NCBI GenBank assembly: GCA_947471745.1 | Contig: CANJKZ010000108.1 | Location: 2,271,001-2,335,000 of the forward strand | Source: Closterium sp. Naga37s-1 | Taxonomy: Eukaryota > Streptophyta > Zygnematophyceae > Desmidiales > Closteriaceae | Direction: 5' to 3' | DNA: 64,000 nt | Shown: one piece after another, positions 22,946 through 33,309 of the stretch | Numbering within the stretch: position 1 is the first letter of the stretch | Layout of the letters: the number at the start of each line of letters is the position of its first letter | The notes under the pieces: model-generated | Databases searched by the model: none | What the model was told of the DNA's origin: nothing | Seen by the model: the letters and a program-made list of their open reading frames with translations, nothing else | Position numbers and translations under genes: made by a program

Positions 22946-23222
22946 TGTAAGGATTTTTCCCTTATCCTTACCGGGGTTGACTGCTACGCGTACAACCCCG
23001 ATTTTCGGACTTGCACGTTCGGCGGACATCAACGATGCCGAGGCTCCTCCGCGTCGCCTTCGGCTTTCCGTCGCCAAACCTGCACCCAACCTCGTTTCCC
23101 GAGGTTCCCTCCTAGCTAGGGTATTCACTATATAGTCGCGTGCCTTCATTGTAATTGACAGTTCATTAAGTCACAGCTTCGTTATTCGTTATTCCGCGCA
23201 CTCTCCATTACAACTCATAACA
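22946..23222 (+). repeat. Gypsy 5' LTR
   Basis: Begins TGTAAGGATTTTTCCC and ends ACTCATAACA. A tRNA-iMet-type primer-binding site, TGGTATCAGATC, follows at 23225-23236. Confidence 0.92.
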
Positions 23223-23424
23223 CCTGGTATCAGATCTACTTTCCTAATTCACCCCGCTTTTCGAGGGTAGTTTGGTGGCACGGGTTGGCTTGGTAAAGAG
23301 GGCTGCAAAACGGTTGGCTGCAAGGTTAGTTAACTCTAACCTGCCCGACTCCGATAGTTTTTGCTTTCCTCTTGCCTGCAAGGCCACGGATACCCCTCTG
23401 CCCACCAGACGAAGCGTGCGACTC

Positions 23425-24458
23425 ATGGACCAGGAAGCGTTGAACAAGATGATGGCGCAAATGCAGGAGCTACAGGCAACAGTGCCGAATCTTTAGGCAG
23501 AAGTGACAACACTACGTGTGGAAAACACCGAGCTACGCCTGGCGCGAGGTGAAACGCGCCAGGAGCCGCCCGATGAAGAAGGTGAATGCAACAGTCAAGC
23601 GATGAGCAATCCTTTCGACGCGCTCACACGTGGCTTCGAAGAAGAAGACAGGCAGCGAGCGGCAACGACGCCAGTAGCAGTTACGACGATCAAGATTAAA
23701 CCTGCGAACCCGCCCCAGTTCAATCCCACGGACAAGACGACTACAGTGAAGGGGTGGCTGTTCAGCGTTGAAGTCTTCTTCACTGCAGCAAACGTCTACG
23801 ACGATGCCACGCGTATTAATTACGCGGTTTCTCTACTTCGAGGCGCAGCGCTTGAATGGTGGCGCCACACCTTGGACACAGGGACTCCGACAGGTGTGAC
23901 ACATGCGGCAGACGGGACCTTGACATCGGCTAAACAAGGGGCAACCTCAATCTTCGGAGTGACCAAGATACGCACGTGGAAAGATTGGGGCGCAGCCTTA
24001 CAGGATCGCTTCGAGCACGTATCCGCTTCGGAGCAAGCTCGCATGAAGCTGCGTAACTGGTATCTGTTCAAGACTACACGGCATCGTTTATGGCCTTTGC
24101 TGACCAAGTGGACGACATGGCGGAAGCAGAGCGGCTAGATAAATACATCGGCGGCCTGAAATATGAGATACAGTACGAGGTGCGCCGATGCCGCCCGACT
24201 TCGTTTCTGGAAGCCATACGGTTAGCTGAGTCTACAGACGCGTTGATGCAGTATGCGAGGGCAGGTTCCCGGGAGGGAATCCATTTTCGTGGACAGACCC
24301 AACGGGCCACAATCAACGGAGTCCACGCACCGGACCGCCCCTTTACAGAGACGTGTTTTAAGTGTGGGAAGACGGGTCACTACGCAAGAGAATGCCCCGT
24401 GAAAACACCGGCGAAGGGGAACGACAGGAGGGAGCAGGGAAATGGGAAGAATCAGTAA
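23425..24458 (+). pseudogene. Gypsy gag (capsid and zinc knuckle), with a stop and a frameshift
   Basis: Starts MDQEALNKMMAQMQELQ. An in-frame TAG at 23494-23496 follows 'VPNL' and the frame reopens at once. A retrotransposon gag domain follows (FNPTDKTTTVKGWLFSVEVF, LLRGAALEWWRH, WKDWGAALQDRF). Near 24085 the frame shifts to MAFADQVDDMAEAERLDKYI and ends with a CCHC zinc knuckle, CFKCGKTGHYAREC. Gag packages element RNA into particles. This copy could not make full-length Gag without suppression. Confidence 0.85.
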
Positions 24459-24738
24459 TTTACGGGCCCCTTACTGACTATGCTTCGTCGCCCGAACACC
24501 AACATCCCCACCGAGTAGTGGTTCCGATTCATGCAATCGATCGCACTCGGCCGAATAACGGGGATAATCATGTGGATCACCCTGTGCTGGTCGTTGGCAC
24601 AGTGTTAAAAATTACTCTGAAAATGTTCGTCGACGGAGGGGCCAGCCATAGCCTCTTCAACTTGGCGACAGCAAAAAAATGTAAGCTGCAACTTGACAGG
24701 TGTCTGCCCGAAATTGACGCTCGCCTCGTGGATGGGAC
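24459..24738 (+). pseudogene. Gypsy protease, first part (split by copia A)
   Basis: Reads ...VGTVLKITLKMFVDGGASHSLF. The position of the catalytic Asp-Ser/Thr-Gly is Asp-Gly-Gly, so the usual Ser/Thr is missing. The frame ends where copia A is inserted after GGGAC (24734-24738). It continues at 31374. Confidence 0.75.
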
Positions 24739-24753
24739 TGTCAGAATCTAGCA
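24739..24753 (-). repeat. 15-bp stub of the copia A 3' LTR
   Basis: TGTCAGAATCTAGCA is the terminal 15 bp of the LTR (compare 31240-31254). It joins RNase H sequence directly, so most of the LTR and the end of pol have been deleted. The LTR tip and target duplication are intact. Confidence 0.85.
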
Positions 24754-26020
24754 CTGTCAGCCTCACAACTGGAGCCGAGAACTGAAGACGAGCGTGTAGA
24801 ACGCCAAGAAACCGAACCAGAGCCAAGGCTGAAGGTGTAACCCTGTGACGACCACTGCGTAGCCTGGTCGTCAACCCAAGAAGCGTCTGAGTGCCCAGTG
24901 AGGACAACGTCGCTCCGTCCTCCAAGCACGAGCCCCATGCCCGATGTACTGCACAAGTAGCGTAGTACCCTCTTAGCAGCATCCATGTGCACCTTTCGGT
25001 GCCGACCAAGAGCCACGTAGCGAGCCAGAAGGCCAAGAGGGTACGCAAGGTCAGGACGAGTGTAGGTCATCAGGTACATGAGGCAGCCCACTAGCTCTGG
25101 GTAAGGACCACTCGGCTCTACGGACTCGTCCGAAGGTGGAGCTGAGAGCGAGTGACCTGTAGCCAGAGGAGTGGCCTGTTCCGAGGACCAGGTGAAGCCG
25201 AAGCGCTGAAGGACCTGCTGCACCATGTGTGACTGAGTCAGTGTGATGGTGCGGCGTGCTCTGTCCCGGGTGATCCGCAAGCCAAGATAGCTTGTCAGCT
25301 CACCCAGGTCTGTGCACGTGTGTCTCTTCTGCAGCTCCGACTTCACCAGGGCGAGAGCCTCAGTGTCAGCAGTGGCAAAGACCAAGTCGTCGACGTACAC
25401 GAGGATGTAGAACGGCGGCAGCGAAGTGTCGGTGCGCGGAAACAGCGACGGGTCAGCAGTCGACGGAGCAAACCCAAGAGCCGCAAGTGTCGTCCTCAGT
25501 GTGTCGTGCCACTCACGTGGCGCCTGGCGAAGACCGTAGACCGACCGCCTGAGGCTCCACTGGGTACCAGGAGGGAACGACCCAGTGAAGCCAGGTGGGC
25601 GGCGCAGCCAGATCTCCTCGTGCAGGCTGCCCTGTAAGAAGGCTGTGCTGAAGTTAAGAGAGTGAAGCTCATAGTCACGCTGAGCGGCAACGTGCAACAG
25701 CACCCGAAGAGTGGTCATCTTCGGGGTGGGGGAGAAGGTCTGGAAAAAGTCTACTCCCTCTCGCTGACTGAAACCTCGTGCAACGTAACGCGCCTTGAAG
25801 GCAGGCGGAGAACCCGGCGGCCGCTTCACCCTGAAAATCCACATGCCACTGACGATGTTCGCCCCAGGTGGGGGAACCTCGTCGACGTAGGTGCCTGTGG
25901 ACTTCCAGGATGCCATCTCTGCGTCCATGGCTGTCTGCCACTGAGAGGAGTACTCACCCAGCGATCGCCTCAGCGTAAGAGCGCGGGGTCGGGATGTCTG
26001 GAGCATCCGGGTCTCCCTCA
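24754..26020 (-). pseudogene. Copia A reverse transcriptase and truncated RNase H
   Basis: Minus-strand frame with WKSTGTYVDEVPPPGANIVS, KARYVARGFSQREGVDFFQT, STAFLQGSLHEEIWLRRPPG and the catalytic YVDDLVF (YVDD at 25386-25397). RNase H starts (TGHSDASWVDD, SWRSTRSSSV) but is cut at 24754 just after SSCEA. The rest of RNase H and the 3' polypurine tract are missing. It closely resembles copia B pol (47240-48735). Confidence 0.88.
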
Positions 26021-26699
26021 GGGGCAAGCAGCATGGACACGAGATGAGGCGCAGCGGCTGCAAGACACTCAAGGTCCTCCTGCGTGTCCACAAGGACGTC
26101 CGTGCCAAGAGCACACTCACCCCCGACGGACGGAGGACAGACAGACTCAGACTCAGCAACAAGACTAGCGGCGTAGTCTAGACGATAGGCAGCAGCAAAG
26201 TCAACAAGCTCAGCAACTAAGGCAGACGTAGCAGCAGACTCAAACGAGGGGTCAGTGACAACAGTGGCTAGCAGACGCGTGACAGTAGGGTGCTCAACAC
26301 GAAACCGGTCAGACTCGGGGTCCGCAACGACAGGCAGAGAAGACGCAGGAGGGGACGGCAGAGGAACACGCTGCGGAGGAGAGGAAGGACGACGGACTAC
26401 GAGGTGGGTGTCGGGGACAGCCGGCAGACGCGGACGAGGAACACGACGACCGGAACGACCAGAACAGACAGGCGAGACAGGACGCGACGCAGGCTCACGA
26501 TGCTCAGTAAGACCCCCTAGCTGCTCAGTGTAAGGAGAAGGAGCAGGCAGCGGTGAGCCAGGCTGTAACGGAAGACCAGTAGACGAAGGGAGACTAAGAA
26601 CCTGGCGAAGCACAGAGTCAGGCGGTGGCTGAGACGACGTAGACGGTGGAGCGAAGAACAGGCGCAGGGTCGTCCGAACCAAAGCTCGCTGATCCTGGT

Positions 26700-27080
26700 T
26701 GGTTGTCGCCGCCACCAGATGCCGACGTGGATGGGAATCTCCAGTCGATAAGGTTCGGCTCAAAGGCGAAGGGCAGGCAGCGGTGGCGGATGAGCAGTGC
26801 GCGGCCGTCCAATAGCGCGACGACAAATGTCGAGGCGAGGCCCAGGAGTGTGTCCCCCAGGCCGCCACAGCCGTGGTACCACTCGTAGGTGAGGAAGCGG
26901 GGGAAGGCGGAGGGGGGCGCGGAGGGGGAGGCGGAGAAGGAGGCGGAAGGGGAGGGGGAGGAAGCAGGGGGAGCGGAGGACGATGGAGAGGGGGAAGAAA
27001 GGGAGCCCGGGGAGGGAGCTGGGGAAGGGGATGAGAGAAGGGGGTTTGATGATGGATGAGAGGATGAAGCTTCTTGGCCG
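26700..27080 (-). other. Captured host-like gene fragment (fucosyltransferase-like) inside copia A
   Basis: Minus-strand frame: a Pro/Ser-rich stretch (26910-27060), then RFLTYEWYHGCGGLGDTLL, GLASTFVVALLDGRALLIRH and FEPNLIDWRFP (about 26900-26730). The pattern 'G.GLG..LLGLAS.FV.ALL..RALL' resembles the N-terminal part of the GT37 or related fucosyltransferase fold. No retroelement domain belongs here, between integrase and RT. The fragment is in a different frame from the element's own sequence. It is probably an exon carried by the retrotransposon; the family call is from motif similarity only. Confidence 0.5.
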
Positions 27081-27099
27081 TTGCTCCCTCTGCTACCTG

Positions 27100-27835
27100 C
27101 TCGTGCAGTGACACCAGCACCAGCAGCTCCAGTACCCCCAGCAGCTCCAGCACCTCCAGCAGCTCCAGAACCTCCAGCGCCAGCACCCTCAGCAGCTCCA
27201 GAACCTCCAGCTCCAGCGCCACCAGCGCCAGCACCTCCAGCAGCTCCAGAACCCTCAGCGCCAGCTCCTCTAGGACCAGCTCCACCAACAGCAGCACCCC
27301 CAGAACCGGCACCTCCAGTCCCAGGGTCTCCAGCCTCAGTGCCTCCAGCAGCAGCACCCTCAGGCTCAGCACCTCCAGCCCCAGCAGCTCCAGTACCTCC
27401 AGTACGAGCACCTCCGGGACCAGCACCACTCCCAGCTCCAGTGACGTCAGCAGAAGTACCTCCAGCGGCAGAGCCCCAAGCTCCAGAAGCGCGACCCTGA
27501 CGGCGACCGTACCAGTCGTGTAGCTGCTGCGAGGTGAGAGGCACACGCGGACGAAGGCGGCTACTCCAAGGAAACCGCGCAACAGCAGACTCAGAACCCT
27601 CAGCGCCAGTACCCGCAGCAGCTCCAGAACATCCAGCGCCAGCACCCTCAGCAGCTCCAGAACCTCCAGCTCCAGCGCCACCAGCGCCAGCACCTCCAGC
27701 AGCTCCAGAACCTCCAGCTTCAGCACCCTCAGCAGCTCCAGAACCTCCAGCAGAAACAACTCCAGTGGCAGAGTCACCAGCTCCAGCGCCTCTCGCAGCA
27801 GGGCCCCTAGCTCCAGCAGCGCGACCCTGACGGCC
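27100..27835 (-). repeat. Gly/Ala-rich minisatellite of copia A
   Basis: Degenerate units of the type CAGCTCCAGAACCTCCAGCG occur in two blocks (27100-27500 and 27590-27835). On the minus strand they encode GGAGAGGSGAAEGAG repeats. The blocks are separated by a repeated segment encoding QQLxxWYxxRQGRA (about 27475-27540 and 27810-27860). Confidence 0.85.
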
Positions 27836-27877
27836 AGCGTACCACTCAAGCAGCTGCTGTGGGGAGAGAGGGAGTCG

Positions 27878-28858
27878 AGTCCCTGATGTTTTGATCCCCT
27901 GGATCCGCGCTGTTCGTCTCCAGCTCCGCGAGCGGTTCCAGTCGGACTTTCCTGTCCTACGTCTGCACTCTGACAGAGGTGGTGAGTTCTCCTCAGACCT
28001 CTTGGCAGCCTACTGTGCGGAGCACGGCATCCGCCAGACATTCACGCTTCCCGCCTCTCCGCAGCAGAATGGGGTTGCTGAGCGCCGCATTGGCTTAGTC
28101 ATGGAGGTCGCTCGTACCTCCATGATCCATGCGGCTGCCCCCCATTTTCTGTGGCCGTTTGCGGTCCGGTACGCCGCACATCAGCTCAACCTCTGGCCCC
28201 GTGTCTCCTTGCCGGAGACCTCGCCCACACTGCTGTGGACGGGGAAGGTTGGCGATGCGTCGCGTTTCCGGGTCTGGGGTGCTCGTGCCTTTGTCCGCGA
28301 TACCACCGCGGACAAGCTCTCCGCCCGCGCTGTTCCCTGTGTCTTCCTTGGCTTTGTCCCTGACGCGCCTGGTTGGCAGTTTTACCACCCCACCTCGCGC
28401 CGTGTCTTCCCCTCTCAGGACGTCACGTTCGACGAGTCGGTTCCCTTTTACCGTCTCTTCCCCTACCGCACTGCCCCTCTCCCCCCCCCGCCGCTCTTCC
28501 TCGCTCCAGGTGCTCCCCAGGTAGACCCCCTCCCCACTCCCGGTCCTGCTCCTTCAGGTGTGTCTCAGGTAGACCCTCCTCCCTTGACTGAGCCGGTTGA
28601 GGTCACTGGTGACTCGGGTCCTGCTGAGGGTGGTTCTGCTCGGGGTGCTGCTTCTGGGGGTGCTGAGCCTGGGGGTGCGGAGCCTGGGGGTGCTGAGCCT
28701 GGGGGTGCTGAGCCTGGGGGTGCGGAGCCTGGGGGTGCGGAGACTGGAGGTGCTGAGCCTGGGTGTGAGGAGTCTGGGGGTGCTGAGCCTGGGGGCGCTG
28801 AGGCGTCTGCTGAGCAGTCTCCCTGGAGCGGCCGTCTCCGTAGTCGCTCCGCTGGTGC
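27878..28858 (+). pseudogene. Inverted copia A segment: integrase core
   Basis: Read on the plus strand, opposite to the rest of copia A. Contains LIPWIRAVRLQLRERF, the integrase residues in LHSDRGGEF and SPQQNGVAERR, then FLWPFAVRYAAHQLNLWP and VPCVFLGFVPDA, and a GGAEPGGAEP repeat (28640-28800). The upstream half of integrase ends on the minus strand at 28859 (TTVFPLRSKESAA), exactly where this block would continue if it were inverted. This is a simple internal inversion of about 981 bp. Confidence 0.85.
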
Positions 28859-30057
28859 CTCGCCGCTGCACTCTCCTTGCTGCGCAAGGGGAAGACCGTG
28901 GTGTAACGCGTGTAGTCGTCGACGACCAGCAGGAAGTACCGCTCGTGGCCCTGTCCACGGACGCGGGCTGGGCCCCACACGTCCAGGTGGAGAGTCTGCA
29001 GGGGAGCCTCTGTGGGAGGGAACGAGGAGGAGTGAGGAGCGGCGCGCTGCCGCCCCTCGACACAGGGAAGACAGGGAGGAGCAGGCGAGGGTGGTAGAGG
29101 AGGCAGATTCTCTGGAAGTCCAGAGACAAGGAAACGGCGGTGCATGCTACGAAGGCGCTGCACCGAGGGGTGACCAAGGCAGTGGTGCCAGAGGAGGGTC
29201 TGGTGCGACAGTGCGCGACACGAGCAGGGGGCCGCTAGCTGACCTGACGCAAACGTAGACGCAGACGCAGCAACCTGAGGGGACACAGTGGTCAGTGTGT
29301 ACAGACTCGAGCCATGCTCTCGGGTGAACGTGGCCAGGTGCCGACCAGTCCGGGAGCACGTACAGTGGGTCACACGCTGGCCTCCAGGGGTGAACTGGTC
29401 AACCCACACATCCTGTAGGTCAGCTCCACTCACCAAGTTCGTAGAGAACGAGGGGAGGTGAAGACCTGACAGGGAGCCCGACGGGACCGCCGGACACGGC
29501 AGGACCGTGGAGGAGTGCGCAAGGACTGGACCCCCAGAGGGGTCCGCCAGGGAGACTGCAACCGGCCGACGGAGCGGCGTGAGGGTGGTGCTGTCGCGAA
29601 AGAAGGAGCGGGAAGCACATGAGTCAAGTGTGAAGGTGTACACGGCCTCAGCAGGCGCAGTACCAGAGAGAGCAGACTCACCAGCACCTGGAGCAGCAGC
29701 CTCACCAGTACCTAGAGCAGGAGACGCACTAGCACCTAGAGCAACAGCCTCACCAGCACCTAGAGCAGCAGGCTCTATACCTGGGTCAGGTGGTACGCAC
29801 AGGGAACAGGCACGGTCAGCACTAGTAGGCAATGCATACATGGCAGTGAGAATAGCATCATAGTCAAGAGCAAAGATATCTACTCTCTGTCCAAGCAGCT
29901 CCAGCCAGGTGGGGAGCTCAGCCTCGTCGCCAAACTCGGTACGCCAGGTGTCGCTCAGACGGGCGAAGCAGCGGGACTGTGTGTGACCAAGCGTCCCGCA
30001 AGCCTGACCGGTCCGATCACCTGTGCGAATGACGTACGGGCAGCGAACGGTACTCAA
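28859..30057 (-). pseudogene. Copia A gag end, protease and integrase N-terminus
   Basis: From 30057: a Cys/His-containing segment (CPYVIRTGDRTGQACGTLGH), a protease with FTLDSCASRSFFRDS (Asp-Ser-Cys where Asp-Ser-Gly is usual), the pre-integrase zinc-binding region LLWHHCLGHPSVQRL with CLPC, and the integrase start LHLDVWGPARVRG...DDYTRYTTVFPL. The main part of gag is missing. Confidence 0.82.
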
Positions 30058-31239
30058 AGACCCTCTACTCTGAGCGTACCACTCGTGAAGCTGCTGGGAC
30101 GTAAGTGTCTCGCGTGGACGCCGCTGCAGCTGCAGCTAGCCACTGCCAGACGGTCCCAACTGACCAGCTCCAGGGCGACAGCTACGACGGCGACCGCCAC
30201 AACCCCAACTAGCGTACCACTCACTAAGCTGCTGGGGCGTGAGAGACTCGCGTGAACGTCGCTGGAGCTGCATCTGGCCACCGCCAGTTGCAGCAGTAGT
30301 AGGAGTAGTAGCAGCAGCAGCAGCCTAGCAGTAGTAGTAGCGCGGGCAGGGCAGGCGCGGCAGGCAGGCAGGCAGGCAGGCGTGGCAAGCAGGCAGGCAG
30401 GCAGGCAGGCAGGCAGGTAGGCAGGTGCTCACCAGTGGCGGGAAGGGCAGGCGCAAGACAGCGGCGACGGCGGGGCCGCGACAGCTGCGGCAGAGCAGGA
30501 CCACGTCGGAGGTAGGGCAGGTCCGCGACAGCTGCTGCAGGGCGGGGACGTGACGGCGGTAGAAGGCTCCGCGGCAGCTGCTGCAGGGAAGGGCCGCGAC
30601 GGCGGCAGGAGGCTCCGCGGCAGCTGCTGTAGGGCGGGGCCGCTACTGTGGCAGGGCGCTCCGCGGCAGCTGCTGCAGGAGCGGCGGCGGCGTCCAGGGG
30701 CAGCCGCGGCGCGCGAGGCTGCAGCGCGCTACGCGAGTCGCGGACGCGGCGCGCGAAGCCGCCGCGGGCTGCGCGAGGACGGCAGCCGCGGCGCGCGGGG
30801 CTGCAGCGCGACGCGCGGGCAGCGAACGCGACGCGCGGGGCTGCAGCGCGACGCGCGGGCAGCGGACGCGACGCGCGGGGCTGCAGCGCGACGCGCGGGC
30901 TGTGGGCGCGACGCGCGGGGCTGCAGCGCGACGCGCGGGCTGTGGGCGCGACGCGCGGGGCAGCGACCTGGCGGGGCGGCGCCCTGGCCTGACAGGCCTG
31001 CAGGGGCGGCTCGCAGGCGTGACGTGTCTGCAGGCGCGGCGCGTGGGCCTCACGGGCCTGGAGGGGCGGTGCTCTGGCCTAGGGCAGCAGTAGGCAGCAC
31101 GAGGGCTGCAGGACGGCGCGCGTAGCGCAGCACGTCACAAGGCAAGGCAGGCAGGCAGGTCAATACGTGGGGTAACGCGGTAACCGCAACGGTAGGTGGG
31201 CCCGAAAAACGGTCCTACGGACCTAGTGCTATGAAATCA
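30058..31239 (-). other. Copia A GC-rich leader with tandem repeats, no gag
   Basis: Lies between the 5' LTR and the first coding segment. Contains (GGCA)n at about 30355-30425, a 40-45 bp repeat built from GCGACGCGCGGGGCTGCAGC (four copies, 30800-30965) and related GC-rich repeats. The base after the LTR on the minus strand starts a weak primer-binding site, TGATTTCATAGC (9 of 12 match to TGGTATCAGAGC). No gag capsid domain was found. Confidence 0.7.
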
Positions 31240-31373
31240 TGTCAGAATCTAGCAGCAGGAATGATTGAACTATGAAAGAGTTGGGTACAAGTATGAAACC
31301 CTAAAAGGGGCTGTACCCCATATTGGCTACCCCACTACAGCCTACACATATATAACATGCATATACTTTGACA
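31240..31373 (-). repeat. Copia A 5' LTR
   Basis: 134 bp. On the minus strand it starts TGTCAAAGTATATGCATG and ends GCTAGATTCTGACA. It is followed on the plus-strand side by the target duplication GGGAC at 31374. Confidence 0.88.
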
Positions 31374-31700
31374 GGGACGCCTCTGGCGATTTTGGAAGAA
31401 ACACGGACGGTGAGGATTGAGTGCGGCGACATTTTCGGCTTCAGCATGAAGTTTCTCGCGACGACTCTGGATGGCTGCGACGTGCTGCTGGGACGTGATT
31501 GGCTGCGACGACACAACCCCGTCATCGACTGGACAACGGGATCGTGCTGCATCAATAAGCACGAGGGGCTAGTTAAACTGCCTGCATGGACACCTGACTA
31601 CATCCAAGCCTCGTGCGTCAAAGCTATCACTATAGCTCGCCACTTCAACAGGGGCGCGCAGCTGTACGCTGTATGCTTACGCGAGTTGGCTCGCCAAACC
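31374..31700 (+). pseudogene. Gypsy protease, second part
   Basis: Continues the protease frame broken at 24738: TPLAILEETRTVRIECG, then LDGCDVLLGRDWLRRHNPVI. The 'LLG.DWL' motif is the conserved second half of retropepsins. It ends at a deletion near 31700. Confidence 0.8.
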
Positions 31701-33309
31701 GAGTTTTCAGGGAATTTCTTGACAAGTGTGTTATCGTCTACTTGGACGATATTTTGATTTTCAGTAGGACAAGAGAACAACACCTCCGCGACCTCGACGC
31801 GATTTTTCAGCGACTACAGGAGAACCGCCTCATCACCAAAGGCTCTAAGTGCAAGTTTTTTAAGCAAGAGTTGGAATTTTTGGGACACGTCATCTCCCGC
31901 GACGGCATAAAAATCGACCCGGCGAAAATCAAGGCTATACAGGAGTGGAAGTCCCCGACTAACATCACGGAACTTCAGAGTTTTCTGGGGTTCGTGAATT
32001 ATGTCAGGAGGTTTATCCCGAATATGGCGGGGATAACCGGCCCGCTAACCGACCTGCTGCACAAGGACATCAATTTTGTGTGGGGGGAGGAAGCAGAGGC
32101 GGCTTTTCAGGAACTGAAGAATTTTCTAGTATCCCCTCCGGTTCTACGCATCGCCGATCCATCGAAGCCGTTTGAAGTCATCACCGACGCCTCAGATTTC
32201 GCCATCGGAGCTGTACTCCTCCAGGATTTCGGAGACGGGCTGCAGCCGATTGCCTACGAATCACACAAGCTGCAGTCTGCCGAGCGCAACTACCCGATAC
32301 ACGACAAGGAGATGCTCGCAATTATACATGCGTTCAAGCTATGGCGCTGCTACTTGGTGGGCGCCGACGTCACTGTTCGCACGGACCACAAGTCCCTACA
32401 GTACCTACGAGCTCAGCCCAATCTCAACCCGCGACAAGTTCGTTGGCTCGATTACATGGAGAGCCACTTCACCTACCGCATCACGTACAAGAAAGGGGCG
32501 AATAACGTCGCCGACGCCGTTACCCGACCAACAGTTCAATCCGCTGCAGTATTCATCACCCACTCGAACCCACTACTTACGGGACTATTCACCCACGGCT
32601 ACACTACGGACCCGTACTTCACGACTGGAAATCACCAGCAGGCAACAACGCAAAATGGGAACTATTACCTAAAGGCCGGAACTGACCGGATTTGGGTTCC
32701 CGCTTACCGGCTGCTGCGTGAACTCCTTATCCAAGAGGTCCACGATTCAAACCTCTCCGGACATTTCGGGGTTGTTAAAACCTGGAAACTGTTGCACCGT
32801 CAATATTACTGGCCTGATTTCTCTAACGACGTGCAGCGATATGTGTCCTCATGCAGGGTGTGACAAGCCATGAAATCGACACGACAACGGCCAGCTGGAT
32901 TGCTGCAACCACTGGAGCCACCCGAGCGACCATGGCAACAGGTGACGATGGACTTCGTCTCGGGGCTGCCAGCTGGGCCATCTGGGAACGACGCGGTACT
33001 CGTCATCGTCGATCGCTTCACGAAGATGGCACACTTCGCACCGTGTCGTACAACAATCACAGCCGAAGAAACTGTGCGCCTCTTCATCTCAACCGTCGTA
33101 CGACTGCACGGAATCCCGTCAGCGATCGTTAGCGACATGGACCCAAAGTTCACTTCAAGATTTTGGAAGGAAACGTGGGCGCAGTACGGAACAAAGCTGC
33201 AGTTTTCATCGGCATACCATCCGCAAACCGACGGACAGACCGAGCGAACGAATCAGACGATGGAGGAGCTGATCAGGACAAACTGCCCCGACCCAACTCG
33301 CTGGGAAAT
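31700..33309 (+). pseudogene. Gypsy reverse transcriptase (5'-deleted), RNase H and integrase start
   Basis: RT starts abruptly at FREFLDKCVIVYLDDILIFS (YLDD at 31739-31750), so the fingers and the first half of the palm are deleted. RNase H is complete by motif: FEVITDASDFAIGAVL, HDKEMLAII, VRTDHKSLQYL, ADAVTRP. The integrase zinc finger (GHFGVVKTWKLLHRQYYWPD...SCRV) meets an in-frame TGA at 32861-32863 where the second Cys of CxxC should be. The core follows with QVTMDFVSGLP, AIVSDMDPKFTS and GQTERTNQTMEE. The TRIM-like element interrupts it at 33310. Confidence 0.88.

Larger units (their letters stand above)
24739..31373 (-). mobile_element. Copia A: defective Ty1/copia element in the gypsy protease, TSD GGGAC
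   Basis: The target duplication GGGAC is at 24734-24738 and 31374-31378, and removing the element rejoins the gypsy protease frame. The 5' LTR (minus strand) is 31373-31240 (134 bp). Only the last 15 bp of the 3' LTR remain (24753-24739). In transcription order: GC-rich leader, a Cys-containing gag end and protease, the start of integrase, an inverted 1-kb block with the rest of integrase, a Gly/Ala repeat region holding a host-like gene fragment, then RT and a truncated RNase H. Confidence 0.9.

Noticed and set aside
22946..23222. 277-bp repeat as a promoter of menG
   Set aside because: It is a retrotransposon LTR with a primer-binding site; the menG promoter is the block 22643-22905 that was duplicated at BASS.
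26255..26533. Plus-strand frames at 25.3-26.5 kb as genes
   Set aside because: They are antisense shadows of copia A pol, whose motifs are clear on the minus strand.
30550..31125. Arg/Ala-rich frames in the GC-rich copia A leader
   Set aside because: Composition is set by tandem repeats and several frames are open at once on both strands; no domain was seen.
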